From the NCBI GenBank assembly GCA_019055375.1, contig JAHQIW010000630.1, positions 62,001-126,000 on the forward strand: 64,000 nt of DNA. The letters are read 5' to 3'. This DNA comes from Parelaphostrongylus tenuis (Eukaryota > Nematoda > Chromadorea > Rhabditida > Metastrongylidae). Of the stretch, positions 1 to 11,600 are shown piece by piece. The notes beneath the pieces were generated by a model. It saw only the letters and a list, made by a program, of their open reading frames with translations, was not told the DNA's origin and made no database searches. Position 1 is the stretch's first letter, and each line of letters starts with the position of its first letter. The position numbers were made by a program, and so were the translations under genes.

Positions 1-559
1 TCAAACATGCCAGAATAACCATAGAACAACGGACTATTCGTCAAAAACGATACTGCACACTGCAGTGCGATGCCATTTCAGCGATAATTTGAAAAAACTC
101 TCCAGCACTAGTAGACTTTATGAGTCAGGACTTTTGATAGAGTTGTAGAGGGAATGTTCTATTGTCATATGGATTAAAATTTTCTTTGAATCGTCTATAT
201 GAGTATCGCTTCATCGCTGCATTACCTATGATAGGTACCAATACAATCTCTAAAACGCCACATTTTCAGGAAACCAGATGCTTACGGAAACGTCATAGTT
301 CGCACCCTTATTTAGCAATTTTACGCTTTCGCATTTATGTTTTTTCCATACTTCACTCATGTTTATGATTCATTTTGCTACTCTTTCGATATACGCAGCT
401 TGCTTCGACCCCTTGAGAAAACCGTTTTTTTTGATTTTCCTAAGAGCTTTGGTGGCCTTTCGATAGCTCAGATGACGAGAATTTTGGTGTACTTCAATTA
501 TTTGAAGGCCTTCTTCAACTTGCGCTACGCGACCCGATCTCATCTGCACACCGGAGCAA

Positions 560-1050
560 AGAATGCGCGACGGGTGCGAAACCCAAAATTCTTTTGACTG
601 TTACAGCGTAGAGAGCAGTTTTTTCAAAAACTAAATATTTGGCTGTTTCTATCAAAATTTAGGCTATCGTATGCTTAGTAAAAATCTGAAGGAAAAGTTT
701 TGTCCAGCGAGAAAAGTTTGACTGAGGAACATACTTTTAGATCGGCTGGGGAAGCGCGATAAAAATGCCATTTGGAAATCAAATAAATTTTCAAAATTTC
801 CGAAATCAGAGCTGTTAAATGTTGCTGAATTCTAGAACAATCAAAAACGTGCTTTTCCAGTAAGCTCGAATCAGAGTGCGTGAAATGATTCAGATTTGCG
901 AAACCCAATGCTCTTTTGGCTGCTACAGCCCAATGACAAGTTCTTAATGAAAAACCAATTATATCGTTGAAATTTTCGAGGTTTAAGCTTTCGAATGTAT
1001 GTTGAATAATGAGGTAAAAGCTCTGTTCAGAGGAAAATTATTGAGTATGA
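560..1050 (+). repeat. R1 interspersed repeat, partial units
   Basis: Two partial units carry the recurrent landmarks gttacagcg, ggctatcg and gtccagcgag, then a second set at 915-1030. No gene is seen in the first 1.1 kb apart from these. Confidence 0.45.
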
Positions 1051-1170
1051 AAATAATTCTTCGTTTGTTATAACAGCGCAATAAATAGACTATTTTGAAA
1101 GAATATATATTATTGAAATTTCCGTGATTTGAGGTATTAAAATAACTACTACAACTTCAAACCTAATTAG

Positions 1171-1362
1171 GAAGCGCAATTCTCCCAAGGAGTTGAACAA
1201 AGTACGGATCGCGGAAATTACTATTCATTTCCTGTATCAAAGCAAGTCACACAGATGATTAAACGACATTATGCTCACATGGAAGGAGCCAAGCAACTCA
1301 TATTCTCAACATCCCATATAAGTAGCTTTCTGGAAAATTCAGAAGTTTGGGAGATAAGTTTT
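1171..1362 (+). CDS. candidate upstream exon of the EGF gene, or of an unknown gene
   Basis: This is a 64-codon open block with no internal stop. It starts after an acceptor-like ctaattag and ends at a possible gtacac donor, with both ends in phase 0. The translation looks protein-like, with stretches such as NYYSFPVSKQVTQMIKRHYA and FSTSHISSFLENSEVWEISF, but I recognise no family. Phase 0 would join it to the next candidate exon at 2430. The same frame stays open past the donor until a TAG near 1434. It could be the N-terminal ectodomain of the EGF protein or unrelated sequence. Confidence 0.35.
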
Positions 1363-1535
1363 GTACACATAAATCCGCCTACAGAACTCATTCCAGAAAT
1401 ATTCAATGTTTTCTTAGCGATAAAGAATGCTTAGAATCCAAACTGTATTCCTTAATATTGAACAATGTCCGCGTGGAGTTGAAAAGCACACTCCTAGAGC
1501 AAAAAATCAAAATTATAAAGCTCTTGGCGTCGAAG

Positions 1536-1640
1536 AATTATTGAGGGATGCGCCATGAAGTCAACTTCAAATAATAGCTTCGTTTAAGTTGATTGAGCAT
1601 ATCTGACCTATACAATTACTCGTAGTGGTCTGACGAGATA
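1536..1640 (-). repeat. SINE A, decayed tail fragment
   Basis: The phrase gggatgcgccatgaagtcaa and the following 80 bases match the tail of the better copies at 21.7 and 57.7 kb, in the minus orientation. The tRNA-like head is absent. Confidence 0.5.
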
Positions 1641-2429
1641 TTGAGACAGAACTGTTTATGCACCTGGATTAGTTTGACACCAGCGGCACATGCGCTTTTG
1701 AGCACAATGCCGTCCTTTCTTTCTGTCAGTAAAGCTCACTATGAAAATATCCTCAAAAATTAGGTTTAGTACTAACCTTGCCAGTTTTTCTTTTTTTTCA
1801 GAGCTCTTGGATGATTACTAATAGTCTAATAAAAAAGCACTGCTGAGTGAAAAAGAAAGAAAATACAACACATGTCACACAATGCAACTGATTCTTGCTC
1901 AGTTCATAAGAATACCGGACTTATTCAAAAGATCTAGGTGATTTTCCCTCTAAAAACATTTCCATGCGCCACTCCAGTATTATTCCATCTGATTCAATCT
2001 GGAGTATCAACATATAACATCAAGAAATCCTCTGTGAAGTCCAACAAATGGACTGAGATTGTAAAACCTCTCATTTTATTGATTAGGAAAACGTGGTATG
2101 AAGGTCGAACCACAAACCAAACATACCATGAGAATCAGCATTTTTCGGGCGATGTTATATGATAAAAACATAGACTAAAAAAGAGAAAGAAATGTTAAAG
2201 CGGTCAGAAATATGTAGGTTTTTGGGAAGGTGTAGTTTTTTTTTTCTTGAAAGATAGTAAATTCTTGACAAATGGCGTTCTTCAATTAAAAGCTTGAAAA
2301 CTCTCACAGGCATTTCTTTAGTGATATTCTATCATTTGTTAGTAATAATGTTCTCTTGGGACTCTGATTTACTAAGTAAATTTACTAAGTAAAATCCGTC
2401 CGATTTTCATTTCTTATGCGTGCGCGTAG

Positions 2430-2683
2430 AAATTCTGGCGCACGAAATGTCCCATGAGCCAATATGAACCATATAATTCCTATGTGGTTGAATCTGGGTT
2501 CATTTCAGAAGTCGATAAATATCAAAGCATGAAACCAGCCACTATAGGATTTCCAGCTATTCGTAAGCTGAAAGACAGTGGCGATGATGCACCGATTGTT
2601 CAAGAACTAGGTGACTATAATCCGTGTTTGACCTCAAAAAATATGTGCCACAATAGAGGAAAATGCATAAATCGAAATGGACA
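2430..2683 (+). CDS. EGF gene exon: linker and first half of EGF 1
   Basis: The frame is open from just after an in-frame TAG at 2427 (itself a possible weak acceptor, cgtag) to the gtaagc donor at 2684. About 60 residues without an EGF pattern come first. The start of an EGF domain follows, with the core CHNRGKC. The final codon is split (ca|a) and completed by the next exon. The ATG at 2454 is in frame and could be an internal Met. The exon start is the uncertain part. Confidence 0.65.
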
Positions 2684-5600
2684 GTAAGCATCAAATTTAC
2701 ATTTGATTTACTAATTCTAAAATGACAATCTCCGTTGGCTGGCATATCTGTTTGATTTAAGATTCATCTGCCAATGTCCACCTACTCATTTTGGCAAGAG
2801 ATGTGAACGAATAGCGGACACTCGATTTTGTAAAAATCATAAGTGTCAGAATGGTGGCACATGCATAAGGTGAATGTGGTTTTTCATCTAATGTTGATAG
2901 CTCTGCCGCAATGTCCAAGGTACTGAATGAATGTGACACGAAGTTGACAGATAGCAGCACTAACGTGAGAACAAACGAACGTTTTTTTGCTAGTACCAAG
3001 AGCATCCATGACTGAGATAGCCCATAATCGTACAAACCTTACAGTCGCAATTGAAGACGAGTGAAATCATATTTTGGTAATGGCATTTCTAGTCGATCAC
3101 GCCTCTATCTTATTGAATCACATTCCTGGAATTAGGAGGAATAAAGTGCATGAATACATTATGCACAATATTGTGATCATGAAGTTGGATACAGATTCAA
3201 ACTAGTCTATCAACAATTCAATGGAATTAGAAGCCGTGCAAAAACAGTTCATACTCCGATTTCATCGCTCTGAAGCGTTTGAATTTGAATAGTAAACATA
3301 AATTTGGTGAAAATTAGGTTTTCTCGGTTTCCAGAGACGAACTAAATATCCGACCTCATTCGCTGTACCGAAATTTTTTATAAGACTGTTAGTCATCAGG
3401 CGAAAGCCAAAATCTCTGGCGACAGCACTACGTTGTCTTTTTTCAGAAAGATCCTTCTGCAACGCTGTAGCAAGCAGAATAAAATTGTGTTTCCTACCCG
3501 CAGCAGGCCTTTATTTTTAGCATGCGTATATTTCATTGGAGGGGCGAAAAGCATGTGAACGTGTAGAGGAAATCTCTTAGTATCTGAGTCAATCGTTCTA
3601 CCTAGAGTTTCTTTCAGAGCGAAGATAAAATTCCCAACTCAGTAACAAGTTAGAACTCACATGTCTAAAGTATTAGGTCATCATATTTCTTCATCCCTCA
3701 GTCCGCAGACTAGCCGGTAAACATACTCGCCGAATATGTGAAACTCGACCTTACCCCCTGCTACACTGCAGTGAAATGGTCTTTGCAAAAAGAAAGCACG
3801 GCATTGGAGTCACTGAAACTTACGCTATCGAATGATTACTAATAGTCTAAAGAAAGAACTTCGTTCGGCGAGGTGCAAAGCACAATTTTTTTTCTCTCTC
3901 CTACAGCGCTATCAAAAGAGCTTTTCCAAAAAGCAGGCACATTTATGAGTACTTTAAGACCTCTGCCATCGAAAGAGCACTAGAACTCTAAAAAAGGAGC
4001 TTTGTCCAGCGAAATATATGCGAGACAAAAACAAAAACGCGTGTGCTTAGAAGGATGACTTTGTGCTGGGTCTACATCGCCGTAGAAAGACTTTTTAAAA
4101 ATTCGCTTAAGAAAAACCCTAGTTAGAGATTAGAGCTCTCCAGAGGTCACACTTATGAAAATTCTTGCCTAGCGAATGAGGTCGAATATTCATTTCTTTC
4201 CGGATAACCGAGAAGAACCAAATTTCATAACTTTGTGATGTTCAAAAGCCGCTGGTGCTGCGTTTGGCTGTCTATTATTTGCGATTGACTTAAACAGACC
4301 TCAAAACGTTATGTGGGCCCGAAACTTGCAAAAATCCTTTTCAGAGGCACGCGCAATTTTTACCTCAAGTAGGGGGACCGTTAATTTTTCTTTCCTTCAG
4401 TCAAGTTTCAACTCTAACTGTGCTCTCTACCACAACATGTCAACGAAAAAATTATTCGTGGGAAATAAAGGAAAAGCAAAGGTCTCGATTGCTGTGATGG
4501 ATCTTAAATGAAGACTTGGAAATGGTTTTTGCCGGTCTGAAACCCACTTGAGGCTTCGAACTTTGCCCATATCTCAGCATTATGCAGGATCCATAAGATA
4601 TCAAAAACCACTAAGCTCTCAGATCGCTACTATATATAGTAATCACTCTACGAACATAGCGACAAACGACAGAAAATTTTGATAATGATTGTAGTTCATC
4701 AACCTAAAAACAAGTGTGCTCACGTGAGAAGCTTATAAGATTAAAGGTGAAAGCGTTGCATGTTACTGATAGTTGCAACTTCTAATTAAGCACTGAAGAA
4801 GAGCGAACTTTCGTGGATCCAATTCTGTTGCGTCAGTATAAGGAGCTTCATAATGGTTCATCAGTGTTAGAAACTGATGGGAATATTACAGTAACCATAC
4901 AGTACCAGTAAGTTCCTCTATATGTAATGTTTTCAACTGAAGGTTAAAAAAGGAGCGAGTACAGCGAGGTGTTGACAGGTGCTTTGTATCAAAACATAGC
5001 CTTTGCTAATGTTCGTCCCATCCATTCGGGGCCAGACAAATTGCCACCAAACTCGTCTACGAAGACGAGTATACGAACTGCTTATATCGTTACGCTCAAG
5101 AATGTCATGTTATATGCCAAATCATGATTTTAACCATTCATATTGTGCTCAACGGAACTAAATGATTGAGCGTATATCCAAAATCAATGAAAACGGACAA
5201 TTTATCCCGCATAGATTTGGAGCACCCATGATGTCTGATTGAATAGGAAACAATCCATATAAAAATCTCAGTTTAGATGTGTTTGTGTGGACGGTTTTAT
5301 TGGAGAATTCTGTCATTTGTCGGAAGCTGAACGAAATTGTGAAGAAGAATACTGTAATAGTCATGGGAAAGGCCGGTACGATTTAGAGAATGGATGCACT
5401 TGCGAATGTGATCCAAATGAGTGGCTGGGTGAGAAAGTGAGTGCTATAACTACAAGTGTTCCATTCACTAGCTGCCCTTTTCACACGCAAGGAAACTGTG
5501 CAAAGCGCAAGAAAGCGTATGTCATGATTAAAGTCATCTCTCGAATTTTGTTTTTTGCAAAAAAGGATGCAGAATACTGTTCGCAGCATAAATGCAGTAG

Positions 5601-8600
5601 CTTCAGCTTGCCCGAATGACTTCTGAAGGAGAATTTTAGGGAGAGGTTGCGTAAACTAACCATTCCGCTATCCCTACAATCAAGCTGCGATTAATAAGCA
5701 TATTGGAATTGAGCGTGAACACTCGAAACAAAAGATATGATATCTTTGACGATACCAGCCAAGAGCAATGGAGTGTACAACACTGCTCGCTCGGTGATAT
5801 TATTACTTATCGGTGTGTGTGAAGCGTTCGTCAACGACTCCATTATGTAAGGGGTTCTCCTCGAAGAGTATTGGTTCAGAAGAAAGGCACTCCGCATCTA
5901 ACGAGGCTGCAAGCCGAAACTCGCGCATTACATTGCAGAAGTGCTCATAACAGACCGCATGCATGGCCTAGAAATAATTATCACGCAAATTGTGATTCTT
6001 TTCTCTTACTGTGCAAGGATCTTCAGAAGAGCCTCTTTTGCTGCACATAAACTTTCTACTGAAGTTTCAGCAATCATTCAAAAGCTTGGATCTCGAGAAA
6101 TTTGAAAATTTACTTGTTTTCAGAATAATTTCTTAGAGTGGCACGAGATTAGAAAAGATGTTTCACGCGCAAACGCATGATCATATTTAGGTGGACAGAG
6201 CTCTTCCTCTGAATTAATACTAGGCAGTGCGATAACCCGCGTTATCGCGCGAGTTGATCGCAGAACTAAACCTTTTCCTTGAGCTGCAAATGATGGCTGG
6301 ATAGTGTAAATCTCGTAAATTTGAAAAAGTATTCTTGATATTTGTAACGCCCTGTTTACATGTGCGTAGTAGGTATTTAAATCGTGTGTCATATGCGTCG
6401 TGCGTTATCGCGCGGACCTTCACATAATTTACTTAAAAACTTTTCCTCCGTTTCGTAGAGATTTCTGACTGTCTTGTCGTCCTAGAACTTAGGCTCTTTG
6501 ATTTTAATTTGTATTTCTAATTGAACTTACTACTAAGCCAACTCTAAGCAGCCCAAACCCAGGTACGAAAAGCATGTGAACTTGTAGATAAAAATCTTCA
6601 AAAAAAAGGTCACATATTTTATCAGAATTTGTCAACGAGGAAAACACTTTCGAATCCAACAGCTAGATCGCTGTTCACATGTATATCGTCTTTGCACGGT
6701 TCATTGATGGGCGCTATCGCTTCGCAGCCACTCCACACTTTAGCCGAAATCAATGCGCGCTGGTTGTGTTTGAAGCTCAACCTTGTTTTTTCCTGCCAGT
6801 GCACTAAACTTTCTTTTCAGAAAACGAGCGCAATGCTGCAGTTGGCAAAACTTGTACTGTCGAAGAGCTCTTTTCAATTTGAAACAAGAGCAAATGTTCT
6901 TTTTTTCTGTTACAGCTCTATAAGAAGGCGTCTCTGAAAAACGAGCAGATATTGAATTCTTCAAGATTTGTGCTATCGAGCGATCACTAACAGCCTATGG
7001 GAAGAGCTTTATCATGCGGAAAATACGCACGATAACGCTCAACAGTCCACAAGCATGTGAAACACAATATTATTTTTAGTGCTACAGCGCTGTAAGAAGT
7101 TGTTCCTAAAAAAGTATATATTTGGATTTTTCGAGAGCTAAGCTTTTGAATGCTTACAACAGTCTAGTAAAAAGTCCTTGTACAGAAAGAGGCTTCTCGA
7201 AATTGCCTGCTCAAGAACAAAGAAGAGCCGAATTGTTCGAACCAAATAAAACATGAAAACAATGATGAAAAAATGTAAGGACAGGATCATCTGTATCACC
7301 TGTCTTACCGTTAATCGTCGAGTGACTCGAGCGTGTACCAGCAACACTTCCATTTCTCCCTATCGCGTACAAAAGTAGCCCAAAGGGTCCTCCTTGCTCT
7401 TGGGATTCGTTGAGCATCACAACTTTTTTCTATAGCTTTCGTGAAGAAACCGGACCAACGGCTCGGTGGTCTTCCTGTAGAGTGCTTAATGTCCCTAGGA
7501 ATCCAGTAGGTAGCGGTTCCTGCCCTTCGCTTGTCGTTGAAGCGCATCACGTGTCCGGCCCACTATTTTCGACATCCTGGCGTGCAGAACGGAGTCTTTG
7601 ATCTTCGATCTTTGACGTAGGTCGGAACTTTGGACCCTTTCCTTATTTGCGTGGCAGGGGATACCCCTAGCATCAACCTTCCGGCTGCGCGTTTAATAAC
7701 GCCAAGTTATCTTTCATCCTGCTTACTTAGCGACCAGGTTTTTGCTGCATATGTTAGGGCAGGGATAATCGTCGAGATAATTGTCGAGTCGAAAAGGTGG
7801 GCACGGAGTCGGATGTTCCTTTTTCTCTTCTCTACATCTTCGGTGCTCTTGTACGTTCCCCAAGCCGCTCGTTTCCTCCTGCTCAACTCAGGAGTCAGGT
7901 CGTTCATCATATTGATTTCACGACCTACCTAGATAGACGTAACTTGGGCATTCGGAAGTTTTCGTTCCGTTGAGCGTGAATGGGGCATTCAAAATCTATC
8001 CGCTCCTTTTGCTATATGAGAACAAAACAACTTAATATTGAACTAATTTGGCTAGGAGCTAATTCATTGGAGGCGACTCCTAACAGTCTCCCATGTATTT
8101 CCCAGCCGCTTAATTACACACTTTTGGCCGATTTGACTCATAGAATTAGAGTTTTGCCAAATCGGCGCTGAAGAAGCAGGGAGCTCATCCCCTGAATCCA
8201 CCTGCGTCTCTGGGAAGCACATGGTCGCTTTTGGTGCGCACTTATTCCCCTATCCACCACCTAGGGACGCACCACGTGCCCTCGCGACTAACCGGGCGGG
8301 AATCAAAGAGGGAGAACCGTGGAGCGGTAGGATAAAAGAAATAATTCGGGAAGAATCAAGAGAATAAGTGGTGCCAATATACCGCTTCAGAAAGACAAGG
8401 TTATCAGGACTTTGCAGGTGAGCCACTCTCAATAGTATTGCAAGCCATGTCCCCGTTGCGGATAAAGCTCGTAAACATTCCTATATTCCTATTCCTAACA
8501 TTCCTATATTTCGCACGTTGTCACAGTCATGCGCTACCACAGATGTCGTTGAGAGTGCTTCTACGTCATGCCAAATTTTTTGGCAAAGTTACTCAAACCT

Positions 8601-11600
8601 AAACAGTACCTGTATTAACATTTCTTTTTCTTTTTATAACTATGGCTTAATAAGAAATCATCCTAGTGTGACATTCGATCACCATGTGCTGACTACAGCT
8701 GTGTGAATACAGCTACTTGTACATTGGAATATCATCTCGAAGAGGTTGCAGTTGAAGCGATTTGTATTTGCCCATCAAACACGGAACTTATAAATACCAC
8801 TATCGGAGGTGATTTCTTTTCCACAATGAAGATCTTTTCTATGTGAAGTTCAGTTTAGTATGCTTTATAGTGCTCAAGATCCGCATAGACTTGCTCACAA
8901 CTTCAACCTTTATAGCGAAATAGTAAATCTAGCGCTTAAGCGACTATTAACCTAGGAGAAGATGTATAAAAGCACAACTTAGGTCCATTAGGAAGTAGCT
9001 AATCGACTATGATTTCGATAAAAATAGCAGTGTAGTCACTTCGGTTGTCGTTTGGTAATGAAAGATCACGATAACATCATTAAAGACTCACAATACCCAT
9101 TCTTTTATATCATATATTTTAAGTCTTTCACGAGGTCTGTTATGGCACTTACAGAGTGCTAGACATGCGTTTCGTCCTCTCAGCCGCAACAGTAGCATGA
9201 TGCCTTTCGTCTGAGTCAATCTCACGTAAAGGGATATGCTCCTTACATATAAAGGAATCGACAACGAACATATTAGTCCTTCCACTTCCACTGACCGGAT
9301 TAATGCGACGGCACAACATTGCAACGCCTAGAATCTAAGTTTCAGATTGTTCTTAGCAGTAATGTCGGAGCTTCTACATCGTCGTGCACGCTGCGGCTCG
9401 GCGGCGACAAGTCCGCAGTGACAAGTGGAGAGTGCTGCCCTCTACCACGAAGAAGTTTGCTGATGCGATCCCCACCACAACATTTCACTGTAGCTTTTTC
9501 AATGTTATCTTTCCGGCATCGATTAATATCGAAGGCTTTTCTATAACGTAATATTCACAGCGAAAAAAAGGTCGGTTGTCTGACATTTCACTACACTTTG
9601 ATATAAAACGTAGATCCACGGGTAATAATGTAAACTTAGCTTTTTTCGTATTTCTTTCAACGATATTGTTTGAGATATGGTGTGACATAGTGTGTCAGTA
9701 CTCTAGCAGCGAAAACAAAAAGATAACATCTAAAAAGCTACAGTGAAATGTTCTGATGGGGGATCGAATCAAAAACCTTCTTCCCGTTGAACGCAGCACG
9801 AGTCACTTGTCACTGCGAACTTCACGCTGCCGAGCTGCCGCGTGCGTAACGATATAAAAGCTCCGACAACACTACTAAGAACATTCTGAAGCTTAGATTC
9901 TAGGCGCTGCAACGCTGAGTACTTTCGGCCAGTCAAAGTCAAAGAGCTAAACTGCAAGTGTGTTAAGTGACAAGATCACACGACATTGCAATGATTGACG
10001 GTTGAAAGCTCACGGCTGGTAAATTGATAAAGCCTTCATATTCGACTATTTTTTGAGACGTCGCTTGCAACAGTATAACTGATAATATAGATTTTAGGCC
10101 TCAAGGCATGGTACTTATGGTGAGGGTGAAAGGCTGTAACGCGTGTCTGGCAAATTGTAGAGGCCATAATAAACCTCATGAACAACACAAAATATATGTT
10201 ATTAGTAAAATAATGTTTTAGCGAATCCTAAAAAACAGTTCAATATAAAGGTATTGATTATATCAGTTTAAAAATATCCAAAACTTTTGCTTCTTCCGTA
10301 TACAGTTTGCAAACTGTTCGACTCATCAACAGTTGTTTGATATCTAATCCAACCATACTAGGCGAATTTTTTTGATTGATTGTTTGAGCAAGTGCCTTGT
10401 GAAACGTTCTATTCCAATAAATGAAAACTTTGTTAAAGCTTTTTTTCCTCTGCAGCGCACTTAAAGAAGAAGAACGATGGTGAATAATTTCGTTTAGGAG
10501 ATCATTGTGAAAACATCGAGACAAATGATGAAAAGTCGGAATTTATTCCATGTAAACAGTCAAGCAATTTCGTAGCGTGGTTTATGAAGATGTCCACAGA
10601 GTACGTGAGTGAAAATGTACCCATGAAAAATTCCCGAAATATGTCAACACTCAAAAATGCTCTTTTAGAATGTTTTTATTCGCTTAAAGAGCGTTTGTGA
10701 CTGAATTAATGAAACGAATTTTTTCTAAATAAACAAGTTGCTAATCGATCTGAAATTAGGCTTCGTAGAGAACCTTCATTTGGGTACGAGGTTCAGGTGT
10801 CATATGCAGGCTAAGACAGACAACATACATTTTATTCTATGCCAAATTAGCAGCGCCTAGGCGTAATCTTTATATTTATTGCGGCGATATGAGAAAGACT
10901 CTATTATGACAGAGAATACAAATGTATTGGACACTACGCTTTTAGATGATCGTTTATCCAAATTAAAATTTTATGAGAAATCAAAGGTGGATAGCAAAAC
11001 TATCAATAAAAAGTCACGTTATAATTTGTTAAAATGATCATGGAATGCACTTGCACTCAGCTTCCTCAAGTACGGTTGAAAACAGTTGAATTTATATTGG
11101 ATCTCTACAACAGACACAATAAATTCTAAGTTGGTCCTCGCCTTTTCACTTTGAAAAATCAAAATTCGTGGTGGGCCTTAGGCGATCGAAGAAATGACCG
11201 CTTGGCAATGCATGGCACCTCTAACCAAATCGTTGATTTTGATTTGATTTGTTAATATCTACGTATATACCGTACGTATTTCTACGTATAGCTAATTCTG
11301 TATTTACATCCAAAATATTACAGACTGAGAGATGAGGATCTGAAAGACTTAGAAATGATCGAAAACTCTTGTGTGAAGCTCAACGGTGAGAACTGTAGTG
11401 TAGATGGTGTTCTGAAAAACGGATGGTGCTATCACGAAGGAAAGTGCAATGTGAGAGTGGAAAAATGTACGTGGTCTGCTTAAAAAAGGAAAGAATGCAC
11501 ATTTAATTCAAATCCATCAGCATGGTGATACAATACAGCCATACAATCACGTAATATATCGAGTGGACTCAGACGCATGACAAGAACAGTGGTTTTTCTG

